Positions 54,694-62,864 of a DNA stretch of 64,000 nt are shown here, one piece after another (the stretch's first letter is position 1; each line of letters starts with the position of its first letter). This DNA comes from Oleiagrimonas citrea (GTDB lineage: Bacteria > Pseudomonadota > Gammaproteobacteria > Xanthomonadales > Rhodanobacteraceae). The position numbers and the translations under genes are program-made. Where the stretch lies: contig NZ_JAAZQD010000003.1 of assembly GCF_012395255.1 (NCBI RefSeq), positions 372,001-436,000 of the forward strand, read 5' to 3'. The notes below the pieces were generated by a model. It was not told where the DNA came from. It saw only the letters and a program-made list of their open reading frames with translations, and ran no database searches.

Positions 54694-56220
54694 TCAGTGA
54701 CCGTCGCTGGTGATCTGCATGTCCTCCCCGATCAGTCGGCGCTTGATGAGTCGGCTGAACAGGGCCAGCACCACGCCGACACCGATCGAGATGGCGGCAA
54801 TGGTCAGGTAGATGCGCGGCATTTCGCCGACGTCATGCGCGCTGAAGCGGCCCGCGATCAGACCGGCCAGCAACTCGCCGAGCGCCATGAACAAGAACCA
54901 GGTGCCCATCAGGCGGCTGGCGTAGCGCTTCGGTGAAAGCTTGGTCGTGGCCGACAGGCCGACGGGACTCAGGCACAGCTCGCCGATGGTGTGCAGCAGA
55001 TAGGTCAGGGTCAGCCACATCGGCAAGGCCTTGTGGCCGGCCACGACGATCCAGGCCGCGCCCATCATCACCAGGAAGCCGATGCCGATGAAGACCATGC
55101 CCAGGGCGAATTTCATCGGCGTCGACGGATCCAGCTTGCGTCGTCCCAGCCAGACCCAGAACCAGGCGAAGAACGGCGCCAGCAGCAGGATCAGCAATGA
55201 GTTCTCGCTCTGGAACCACGAGGCCGGGAAGGCGTAACCGAACACATGCAGGTCGGTGTAGCGCTCGGCGAACAGGTTGAAGTTGGAGCCGGCCTGTTCG
55301 TAGCCGGCCCAGAACAGCGCCTGCACCAGGAACAGGATGGTCAGCGCGGCCAGCCGTTTCTTCTCCACGGCGCTGAGCCGGCCGAAGAAGAACAGCCACA
55401 GCAGGAAACCCAGGCCCAGCAGGAGGATCACGATGCCCGACCACAGCGCCAGCGGCACCGGTGCATAGACCACCGCGCCGCTGTAACCGAGGCCGACCAC
55501 GACCACGATGACCGCCACGCCAATCCACAGCGCGCTCCAGGAACGCTTCAGGAAGCGGTGCTGGCGCGCGGGGTCGTCGTAGGCAGGCAGGGCATGCGTG
55601 CCTGCGCCGCCGAGGTTGCGCAGCGTCAGGCGGTACTGGATCAGACCGAACACCATGCCCACGCCAGCGGCGACGAAGCCGTAGTGCCAGTTGATCTTCT
55701 GGCCCAGATAGCCGCAGATCAGCGGACCGAGGAAGCCGCCTAGGTTGATGCCCATGTAGTACAGCGAGAAACCGGCGTCGCGACGGCTGCCGCCTTCGGG
55801 GTACAGCTCGCCGACCAGGGCGCTGGCGTTGGGCTTGAGCAGACCGGTGCCGAGCACGATGAACACCAGGCCCAGGAAGAAGGTGCCGCGGCTGGGGATC
55901 GCCAGCGTGAAATGGCCCAGGGCGATGATCAGACCGCCGTACCAGATGGAACGCTGCTGACCGATCAGGCGGTCGGCGATCCAGCCGCCGGGCAGCGAGG
56001 TCAGGTAGACGGCGGCCGTATACAGACCGTAGATCGCGGTGGCGGTCTTGTCATCCAGGCCCATGCCGCCGGTGCTGGTCGCCGCGACCATGAACAGCAC
56101 CAGCAGTGCGCGCATGCCGTAGAAGCTCAGGCGTTCCCACATCTCGGTGAAGAACAGCGTCATCAGGCCGCGCGGATGGCCCATGATGGTGGATTCGCCG
56201 GTCGGCGCGGTGTCGGTCAT
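54694..56220 (-). CDS. POT/PTR2 proton-dependent oligopeptide transporter
   Basis: 508 residues, 14 hydrophobic segments. The ExxERFxYY-type motif (EMWERLSFYGMRALLVLF) in helix 1 and SLPGGWIADRLIGQQR in the helix 2-3 loop define the family. A proton symporter for di- and tripeptides. The ATG at 56220 is the family start; an upstream in-frame extension to 56688 is rejected. Divergent from the small membrane protein gene, with 168 bases between. Confidence 0.94.
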   Translation of the reverse strand: MTDTAPTGESTIMGHPRGLMTLFFTEMWERLSFYGMRALLVLFMVAATSTGGMGLDDKTATAIYGLYTAAVYLTSLPGGWIADRLIGQQRSIWYGGLIIALGHFTLAIPSRGTFFLGLVFIVLGTGLLKPNASALVGELYPEGGSRRDAGFSLYYMGINLGGFLGPLICGYLGQKINWHYGFVAAGVGMVFGLIQYRLTLRNLGGAGTHALPAYDDPARQHRFLKRSWSALWIGVAVIVVVVGLGYSGAVVYAPVPLALWSGIVILLLGLGFLLWLFFFGRLSAVEKKRLAALTILFLVQALFWAGYEQAGSNFNLFAERYTDLHVFGYAFPASWFQSENSLLILLLAPFFAWFWVWLGRRKLDPSTPMKFALGMVFIGIGFLVMMGAAWIVVAGHKALPMWLTLTYLLHTIGELCLSPVGLSATTKLSPKRYASRLMGTWFLFMALGELLAGLIAGRFSAHDVGEMPRIYLTIAAISIGVGVVLALFSRLIKRRLIGEDMQITSDGH

Positions 56221-56388
56221 GTTGCGGGATTTCCGTTCGTGCGTATCGGCCAAGCGTCGGTCATGCGCTGTCGTGGCGTCAACTGGGAGGCCGTGCGCTG
56301 TGTGTGTCCGGGATGGTCTGACAGTCGTCACTTGTCCGCCCACGATGCGCCGTCTACGCTTGGTTCCGACTTCCGATGGAGCATTGCC

Positions 56389-56757
56389 GTGAACGACGAC
56401 AGCAACAAGCCCGCGCCGCGGTCCTCGCAGAGCGTGGTGACCGGTCTGGTCGTGATCGCCATCGGCGTGTTCTTCCTGCTGCGCAATCTCGGTATCGAGA
56501 TGCCCTGGATGGACCTGCCCAACTGGTGGGCGCTGTTCATTCTGGCGGCCGCGCTGGGGCCGTTGCTGCAGGCGGTCAACCGCTACCGGCACCAGGGACA
56601 TTTCGACGGCACCACGGGACGCTACCTGCTGACGGCGCTGGTGATCGCCACCATCGGCCTGATGCTGCTGCTGGAGGTGCGCTGGCACCTGTGGTGGCCG
56701 GTGTTCATCATCTATGGCGGATTGTGGATGGTGCTACGCGACCGCGGCGACGAGTGA
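56389..56757 (+). CDS. Small LiaI/LiaF-TM-like membrane protein
   Basis: 122 residues starting at GTG, preceded by GGAG at 7 bases. Four short hydrophobic segments (VVTGLVVIAIGVFFLLRNLG, WWALFILAAALGPLLQAV, YLLTALVIATIGLMLLLEV, WWPVFIIYGGLWMVL) give the pattern of the DUF5668/LiaF-type membrane domain found in envelope-stress proteins. No soluble domain. Function not known. Confidence 0.72.
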   Translation: MNDDSNKPAPRSSQSVVTGLVVIAIGVFFLLRNLGIEMPWMDLPNWWALFILAAALGPLLQAVNRYRHQGHFDGTTGRYLLTALVIATIGLMLLLEVRWHLWWPVFIIYGGLWMVLRDRGDE

Positions 56758-56836
56758 CACATCTCTGGGATGCGTTGACGGATGCGCTCGGCTAGGATCG
56801 CCGTTTATTGACGGACGCATCGTGCAGAGGAGCCGC

Positions 56837-57745
56837 GTGCAGTACCAGCATATTCTCGACCAGATCCACGAGGAGATCGCGCCGACTCTTCCGCAGGGGC
56901 GCATCGCCGACTACATCCCGCAATTGGCGTGCGTGGACGAGCGCAAGTTCGGCATGGCGATCTGCGATGTCGACGGTGGTTTCGCCTGGGTGGGCGATGC
57001 CGACGAGCGATTTTCGATCCAGAGCATTTCCAAGGTTTTCACGCTGACCCAGGCGATGCGCACGGCAGACGCGCAGCTGTGGCGGCGGGTCGGGCGCGAG
57101 CCGTCGGGCACGGCGTTCAATTCGCTGGTGCAGTTGGAGTTCGAGAACGGCATTCCGCGCAACCCGTTCATCAATGCCGGCGCGCTGGTGGTGACCGACA
57201 TCGTGCTTTCGCACCTGGGCGACGCCAAGGCGGCGCTGCGCGAGTTCGCACGGCGGCTGAGTGGCGCGGACGATATCGACTACGACCTGCGCGTGGCCGA
57301 TTCCGAGGCGCGTCTGGGCTACCGTAACGCCGCGCTGGCCTACTTTCTGAAGAGCTTCGGCAATCTGGAGAATCATCCGGATCAGGTGCTGGACGCGTAT
57401 TTCCATCACTGCGCGCTGTCGATGAGCTGTGCCGAACTGGCGCGTTCGTTCATGTATCTGGCGCGCCACGGTCTCAATTCCGATGGCGAGGTCATCTCGT
57501 CGAGTCAGGCCAAGGCGATCAATTCGCTGATGCTCACGAGCGGCACCTACGATGCCGTGGGCGCGTTCGCCTACAGTGTCGGTCTGCCGGCCAAGAGCGG
57601 CGTTGGTGGCGGTATCGTCGCGGTGATGCCGGGCATGTTCAGTCTGTGCGTGTGGGCACCGGGTCTGGACGGGCGCGGCAATTCGATGGCGGGAAGCCGT
57701 GCGCTGGAGCGTTTCGCCGAGCTGAGCGGCCAGTCGATCTTCTGA
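56837..57745 (+). CDS. glsA: Glutaminase (serine beta-lactamase-like fold)
   Basis: 302 residues, glutamine to glutamate plus ammonia. RFSIQSISKVFTLTQAM holds the Ser-x-x-Lys catalytic pair, and GIPRNPFINAGALVVTD and KSGVGGGIVAVMPG are conserved. I chose the GTG at 56837, four bases after AGAGGAG; another GTG at 56822 is possible and no suitable ATG exists. Length matches the family. Confidence 0.94.
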   Translation: MQYQHILDQIHEEIAPTLPQGRIADYIPQLACVDERKFGMAICDVDGGFAWVGDADERFSIQSISKVFTLTQAMRTADAQLWRRVGREPSGTAFNSLVQLEFENGIPRNPFINAGALVVTDIVLSHLGDAKAALREFARRLSGADDIDYDLRVADSEARLGYRNAALAYFLKSFGNLENHPDQVLDAYFHHCALSMSCAELARSFMYLARHGLNSDGEVISSSQAKAINSLMLTSGTYDAVGAFAYSVGLPAKSGVGGGIVAVMPGMFSLCVWAPGLDGRGNSMAGSRALERFAELSGQSIF

Positions 57746-57833
57746 TCGGCACCGTCGTCGCGTTGCGGCGGCGCGCATGACGCTAACGGCACGATTCGGG
57801 TATGGTGCGGTCAGGCACCGACAGGGGGCATGC

Positions 57834-59243
57834 ATGCAATACAGGCAGGTATGCAGTCGCAGCGGTTTTCACAGGGTATGTGTACTCGTGCTGGCGCTGC
57901 TGTGCGCAGGATGCGGACCGACACCCGGCCGTCTCTCGGATATCCGCGAACGCGGCACGCTGATCGTTTTGACGCGCAACGCGCCGACGACCTACTACAT
58001 CGGCCGTAATGATCGGCCGCAGGGGACCGAATACGAGTTGGTGAAGGATTTCGCCCACTCGCTGGGCGTGAAGCCGAAATTCGTGTTCAAGAATTCGATC
58101 GCCGAGCTGCTGAAGGCGCTGGACGACGGCGAGGGCGACATGATCGCCGCGGGGCTGACGCGCACGCCGCTGCGGCACCGGCGTTTCGAATTCGGTCCGG
58201 ATTACCAGCAGGTGACCCAGCAGGTCGTTTGCCGGCGCGACGACGCACAGCCGGATTCGGTCGCCGAACTGGCCGACGTCGACTTGGAGGTGGTCGCCGA
58301 CAGCAGCTATGTCGATCGTCTGCGCGCGCTGCGCAAGAAGCATCCCGGACTGCACTGGCGGGTGAACGCCACCGAAGGCACCGAGCAGCTGCTGCGCAAG
58401 GTCTGGGCGGGCAAGCTCGCATGTACGGTGGCCGACTCGGACATCGTCGCCATCAACCGGCGCTATTTTCCCAATCTGACGGTGGCGTTCGATCTCAGTC
58501 CGCCGCAATCGCTGGCCTGGGTGCTTCCGCGCGGCTCCGATGCGCTGCGCAAGGCGATGGACGGCTGGATGACGAAATACCGCGACAGTGGACGTCTGCA
58601 GCACCTGATGAAGCATTACTACGGTCTGGCGGCCGTGTTCGACTACGTGGACACGCGCACCTACGTGCGGCGCATCGAAAGCGTGTATCCCGAGTTCGCC
58701 GGGTTGTTCCTGCAGGCGGCGGATGTCTATGACTTGCCGCCGATGATCCTGGCTGCGCAGTCGTACCAGGAGTCGCACTGGAGGCCCGATGCGATCAGCT
58801 CGTCCGGCGTGCGCGGCATGATGATGCTCACGCGCAACACCGCCAGCGCGCTGGGCGTGAAGAACCGGCTCGATCCGGCCGCGAGCATCCGTGGCGGCGC
58901 GCGCTATCTGGCGCGGATGCGGCGACGATTGGGGCCGAACATCCGCAAGCAGGATCGGATCTGGTTCGCTCTGGCCGCGTACAACGTCGGGCTGGGGCAT
59001 GTGCGCGACGCGCGGCGGCTGACCAAGCGGCTGGGACACGATCCCGATCGCTGGGCAGACGTCAGCAAGGTGTTCCCGCTGCTCAGCGAATCACGCTACT
59101 ACCGCTCGCTCCCGCACGGTTACGCACGCGGGCTGGAGCCGGTTCGCTATGTCCACCGGATCCGCAATTACGCTGACATTCTCCGCTACCGGCTGAATAT
59201 GGTGGACGAACCGGAGAATCTCGCGCTCGATGACGATCAGTAG
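57834..59243 (+). CDS. mltF: Membrane-bound lytic transglycosylase MltF
   Basis: 469 residues. Signal and lipobox-like CAGC (Cys27) are followed by a periplasmic amino-acid-binding-type domain (about 40-265) and an SLT lysozyme-like domain with catalytic Glu313 (AQSYQESHWRP) and RGMMMLTRNTA. Cleaves the glycan strand of peptidoglycan, with activity set by the binding domain. The ATG at 57834 follows AGGGGG. The last 7 bases overlap the convergent methyltransferase gene. Confidence 0.93.
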   Translation: MQYRQVCSRSGFHRVCVLVLALLCAGCGPTPGRLSDIRERGTLIVLTRNAPTTYYIGRNDRPQGTEYELVKDFAHSLGVKPKFVFKNSIAELLKALDDGEGDMIAAGLTRTPLRHRRFEFGPDYQQVTQQVVCRRDDAQPDSVAELADVDLEVVADSSYVDRLRALRKKHPGLHWRVNATEGTEQLLRKVWAGKLACTVADSDIVAINRRYFPNLTVAFDLSPPQSLAWVLPRGSDALRKAMDGWMTKYRDSGRLQHLMKHYYGLAAVFDYVDTRTYVRRIESVYPEFAGLFLQAADVYDLPPMILAAQSYQESHWRPDAISSSGVRGMMMLTRNTASALGVKNRLDPAASIRGGARYLARMRRRLGPNIRKQDRIWFALAAYNVGLGHVRDARRLTKRLGHDPDRWADVSKVFPLLSESRYYRSLPHGYARGLEPVRYVHRIRNYADILRYRLNMVDEPENLALDDDQ

Positions 59244-59890
59244 CGGCGCCAGGTCATCAGGCGACCGCGGAACGGCGCATTTTCCTGCGGGTCGAAACGC
59301 ATGCGCTGCTGTTCGAGGGCGTATCCCTGTTCGATCAGCATGCGCGACAGGCGGTTGGCGTGGCCCCGTCCGGGATCGGTGATGATGATCTCGGCTTGCG
59401 GTCGCGCGTGCTGCTTCAGCACGTCGGCCAGCAGGGCTACGTGCTGGGCTTCGTACAGGATGTCGCTGCCGATGATCAGGTCGAAGGTGCCCAGTTCCGG
59501 CGAGGGTACCTGCCAGTCGAGCGCATGGAAGGCGATGTCGGGCAGCTGGTTGCCACGGCTGTTGATGGACAGGAACTCGGCGGCCAGCGGGTGGTAGTCG
59601 CTGGCGGTGATGTTCGCACCACGGCGGCTCAGCACCAGGCTGGACAGTCCCAGACCGCAGCCCAGTTCGAGAATGCGCTTGCCCTCGATCTCGTGGGCGC
59701 ACATGTGGTCGGCCAGGACGCGTCCGGCGGGCCACAGATGGCCGAACAGGCTCCATTGCGCCGAGGAGATACCGATGCGTTCGGCGGCGTGATCGGGGTC
59801 GTCGAACTGCTGCAGGTCTTTCAGGGCCTGCAATCGGTAGCCGTGACCGCCGAGATCGATCTGGAGTTCGCGCGTGAGGTATCCCGACAT
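59237..59890 (-). CDS. Class I SAM-dependent methyltransferase (lysine-methyltransferase-like)
   Basis: 217 residues. The SAM motif ILELGCGLGLSSLVLSRRG, acidic end of strand 2 (ITASDYHP), DLIIGSDILYE and the ITDPGRGHANRL segment resemble the METTL21/ETFB-lysine methyltransferase group that modifies proteins. The ATG at 59890 follows AGGAG by 6 bases. Target unknown. Confidence 0.82.
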   Translation of the reverse strand: MSGYLTRELQIDLGGHGYRLQALKDLQQFDDPDHAAERIGISSAQWSLFGHLWPAGRVLADHMCAHEIEGKRILELGCGLGLSSLVLSRRGANITASDYHPLAAEFLSINSRGNQLPDIAFHALDWQVPSPELGTFDLIIGSDILYEAQHVALLADVLKQHARPQAEIIITDPGRGHANRLSRMLIEQGYALEQQRMRFDPQENAPFRGRLMTWRRY

Positions 59891-60445
59891 GAGACGCTCC
59901 TGAAGAAGACGGACACCCCGCAGTGGGGCGGTAAGCAAAAACGGAGCGAAACGGGGACTGCGCGCGGCGGACCGGCGATTCGCAATAGATTGTGCAACGG
60001 CTCGATTCTAGCCGAAGTCCGCCTCCCGCGCCGGTGTGGGGGCCGCCGTACAGCGTGGGGCGCTCATGCGAGCCAGTTGCCATGGCCCATCCGAGCCACA
60101 CCGCGGCGGCCCGTACGCAGACTGATGCTCAGGTCCAGAACGTTTTCTCGACCGAACTCGTCGACCTGTAGGGAGACGCGGAACCTGCTCATCGACGATG
60201 GCCGTGTCGGCGGCGCATCCGATGTCATCAGCCAGCTGTCACTGAGTGCGTGATCTTTTTGCCTTGACTGGGTGGTCTGTGCTCCCTGTCCGAGGGTTCT
60301 ATGCATAGAGGATCAGGTCGGAGCAGCGTAGCTGGGATTCAAGGCGCAAGACACGGAAGGCTGGCTCGAACCGGGGGGCAGCGGGCAGGCGTTTGCCCCG
60401 ATGACCGGCCCCTCGTTCAGGTCACTGCGCGGTACCGCGCATGCT
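59891..60445. other. Intergenic stretch with no convincing gene
   Basis: About 555 bases between the methyltransferase start and the GST stop. An 80-codon minus-strand frame at 60064-60306 is the only candidate; it has no clear ribosome site and no domain I recognise. I see no tRNA, repeat array or strong terminator here. It may be remnant DNA or contain an unrecognised small gene. Confidence 0.5.
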
Positions 60446-61084
60446 TCACGCAGTCGCCGACGGAGTTTCATTGCGCTGTGGAAAGGGGTGCTGCCAGGCG
60501 TCGAGCGTCTCCAGTCGCGCGTTCCAGCGTTGCACGGCCGGGAACGCGTCCAGCGGCAGCTGCATCGACTGCGCGTACGGCAGGGCGACCGCCACGGCGA
60601 AGTCGGCCACGCTCAGGCGCTCGCCGACCAGCCAGGTGCGTTCGCTCAGATGGGCGTCCAGGACGGCGGCGTGGGCATGGAAATGCTTCATCGCGCGCTC
60701 GACCTTGTCCGGCGCGGGGGGCGCATCGGCGAAACGCCGTTTGACGATGTGTTCGAAGTACAACTCGCCGCAGGTACGGCCGAAATGCTGCTTGTCCCAA
60801 CTCAGCCAGCGCAGGATCTCGATCTGGCGTTCGGCGTCGTCAGGCCACAGGTCGGCGCCGGCGCGCCGCGACAGTTCGCACATGATGGCGTCGGCTTCCC
60901 ACAGCGTGCGTTCGCCATCGACCAGCGTCGGCACCTTGCCGTTCGGATTCAGTTTCAGATAGTCCGGCGTCTTGTGCTCGCCGCGCGCCAGATCGAGGTA
61001 GACGTACTCGACCGGCGCATCGAGATGGGCCGCCACGGCACAGGCTTTTCGCGGCGAGAGTACGTCGGAATAGTAGAGCTTCAT
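60446..61084 (-). CDS. Glutathione S-transferase
   Basis: 212 residues. A thioredoxin-fold N-terminal half (MKLYYSDVLSPRKACAVAAH, NGKVPTLVDGERTLWEADAIMCEL) with cis-Pro VPTL and the Glu-Ala/Ser-Asp glutathione site, then an all-helical C-terminal half with SVADFAVAVAL. Detoxification or redox role. Translationally coupled (ATGA) to the MarR gene upstream. Confidence 0.92.
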   Translation of the reverse strand: MKLYYSDVLSPRKACAVAAHLDAPVEYVYLDLARGEHKTPDYLKLNPNGKVPTLVDGERTLWEADAIMCELSRRAGADLWPDDAERQIEILRWLSWDKQHFGRTCGELYFEHIVKRRFADAPPAPDKVERAMKHFHAHAAVLDAHLSERTWLVGERLSVADFAVAVALPYAQSMQLPLDAFPAVQRWNARLETLDAWQHPFPQRNETPSATA

Positions 61085-61563
61085 GCGGGCGACTCCTGGT
61101 TCTGCGGTTCGTATGACGAGTTCGGCAAGGGGGCGATGCAGGGACCGCCGGCCAATTGGTGGAGGTTGTGCACGGTGGTCTCGCCGAGTTCCTCGACCAG
61201 CGATTTCTGCACCGCTTGCCAGGTCGGCAGCGCTGTTTCCAGTGTGTGCCGACCGTGCGCAGTGAGCGTGGCGATTCGGCTGCGCGCATCCTCGGGATCG
61301 GCACGCAGGGTCAGCAAGTCGCGCTGCGCGGCGACGGCCAGATTGCGGCTCATGGTGGTGCGCTCGATATCGAGCAGATCGGCCAGCGCGCCCACGCTCT
61401 GCGGGCCGGCAAGGCGCAGCGCGGCGAGGATGGTGAACTGCGTCGCGCGCAGGCCGTGCGCGCGCAGCGCCTGGTCGAAACGCCGCGTGATGCGCCGTGC
61501 GGCGCGGCGCGAGGCGAGGCAGGCGCAACGCGTGGTTTCGAAGAGGGAAGTGCGATCATCCAT
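61081..61563 (-). CDS. MarR-family transcriptional regulator
   Basis: 160 residues. The winged helix core is LRATQFTILAALRLAGPQSV ... LLDIERTTMSRNLAVAAQRDLLTLRADPEDARSRI (about residues 40-105), with the wing DPEDARSR. A conserved-looking Cys pair near the N-terminus (RCAC) could be a redox switch, but this is a guess. It is first in the operon with the GST, with a palindrome abutting its start codon. Confidence 0.9.
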   Translation of the reverse strand: MDDRTSLFETTRCACLASRRAARRITRRFDQALRAHGLRATQFTILAALRLAGPQSVGALADLLDIERTTMSRNLAVAAQRDLLTLRADPEDARSRIATLTAHGRHTLETALPTWQAVQKSLVEELGETTVHNLHQLAGGPCIAPLPNSSYEPQNQESPA

Positions 61564-61587
61564 CAAATATGTATATACACATATTTG
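61564..61587. promoter_or_regulatory. 24-bp operator-like palindrome of the MarR-GST operon
   Basis: CAAATATGT-N6-ACATATTTG is a perfect 9-bp inverted repeat directly upstream of the MarR ATG. It is very A/T-rich in a GC-rich region and also contains TATATAC, a possible -10. MarR proteins bind such sites to repress themselves. There is no Shine-Dalgarno in front of the ATG, so the message may be leaderless or start further in. Confidence 0.65.
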
Positions 61588-61625
61588 CCCCAAAGCAACG
61601 GAACGAACGGTCGAGTCGTGAGCCG

Positions 61626-62195
61626 TCAGGTGCCAGGAAGCGTTCGCAGGTGTCGCTCGATGGCGAACACGTGAGTGTCATCGTCGCCGAGTTCGCGCAG
61701 GGCGTCGGCCAGCCGCAGCAAGTAGTCGCGGTTGCTGCCGCTGGGGCCTTGCGCCTGCGCTATGTGGCGGGCGATATCGGCTTCGCTGGCGGGTCCCAGG
61801 TAGGCCGCATTGTCGTCGCTGGCGATGTAGACCAGACCTTCAGCGTGGTCGCCGTCATCGAACGTCATCTCCGTGGTGAAGCGCAGATAGCCGTTCTTCT
61901 CACGCACGTCGAGGTGCGTGAATACATCGGGACGGATGCGGTAGGCCATGCCCGCGCATACGTTGCCCGTCTCCGGGACCAGCGTGGCCACGCGACCGGG
62001 CGCGTCGGGCGTGCCGCGGTGGTCGTGCGAACCCTGCCAGAAGCGTCGCGCCCAGCCGCGGATGCGTGCCGGGCGGCGCTCGATGTACGGGAAGTCGGCC
62101 TTGTAGATCAGCGAGCCGTAGCCGAACAGCCACACGTTATCGTGTCCGCTGAAGTCATGCCGGTGCCGGTTGGTTTCGGTGGTGTCGTGGGACAT
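61626..62195 (-). CDS. ChaC-type gamma-glutamylcyclotransferase
   Basis: 189 residues. WLFGYGSLIYK is the substrate loop; the catalytic Glu is in LDVREKNGY. Family members cleave glutathione to 5-oxoproline and Cys-Gly. It lies beside the GST operon, so the glutathione theme is shared, though co-transcription is not shown (63 bases apart, same strand). Confidence 0.93.
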   Translation of the reverse strand: MSHDTTETNRHRHDFSGHDNVWLFGYGSLIYKADFPYIERRPARIRGWARRFWQGSHDHRGTPDAPGRVATLVPETGNVCAGMAYRIRPDVFTHLDVREKNGYLRFTTEMTFDDGDHAEGLVYIASDDNAAYLGPASEADIARHIAQAQGPSGSNRDYLLRLADALRELGDDDTHVFAIERHLRTLPGT

Positions 62196-62225
62196 GCGGC
62201 AGAACTGGGGACGCGATGCGGTGGA

Positions 62226-62759
62226 TCAAGGCGAGGACGGCGAGGCGGCGTCCGGTTTGGGCTTGCCGACGAACAGCAACGTCTCGTTGTCGCGCGTGAC
62301 CATCTGCAGGCGCGGCGCGGCGGTGGTGCGGATGAGCGACAGCTGCGGCGTCTGCTGCAGCACATGCAACGCGGCCTTTTCCATGCGGTTCAGTGCCGGA
62401 TCGGCGCAGGCCATCATGGTGTGCAGCAAGCCGTCCACCTTCAGTGCGCCATCCTGCACGCGATAGGTGCCGCCGATGGCGTTGCAGGCGTGCTCGACGT
62501 GCATCTGCGTGCCTTCAAACACGATCTGCAGCGGCGGATGGCCCGCGGGCATCAGCGCGTCGAGCGGCGCACCGGCCGCGGTGCGTGCCTCCTGCAGCGT
62601 CCAGACATAGCGCGGCAGGTCCTGACCCATGCGCGCGGTCGAGGCTTCGGGATGGTGCAGGACCGGCGTGACGACCGGGTGATCGGCCTGCTGATGCGAA
62701 CAGGCTGTCAGCGGTAGGGCGATGAGGGCGGCGGCGATCCAGTAGGGGGTGAGGCGCAT
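62226..62759 (-). CDS. META-domain (HslJ-like) lipoprotein
   Basis: 177 residues. Lipobox ALPLTAC (Cys20), a short linker and a META domain: YVWTLQEARTAAGAPLDAL, HACNAIGGTYRVQDGALKVDGLLHTMMAC and a final strand region. HslJ-type proteins are heat-inducible and tied to novobiocin resistance in E. coli. Same strand as chaC, 30 bases before it. Confidence 0.85.
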   Translation of the reverse strand: MRLTPYWIAAALIALPLTACSHQQADHPVVTPVLHHPEASTARMGQDLPRYVWTLQEARTAAGAPLDALMPAGHPPLQIVFEGTQMHVEHACNAIGGTYRVQDGALKVDGLLHTMMACADPALNRMEKAALHVLQQTPQLSLIRTTAAPRLQMVTRDNETLLFVGKPKPDAASPSSP

Positions 62760-62864
62760 GGTCCGTGGCTCCTTGGTCCGTGATTCTTCCAGCGTACATC
62801 CTTCTGCGTCACGGCAGCTGAATGCGGCTGGATTCGTTCTCCGCGAGTCGACAGACTATGCGTC

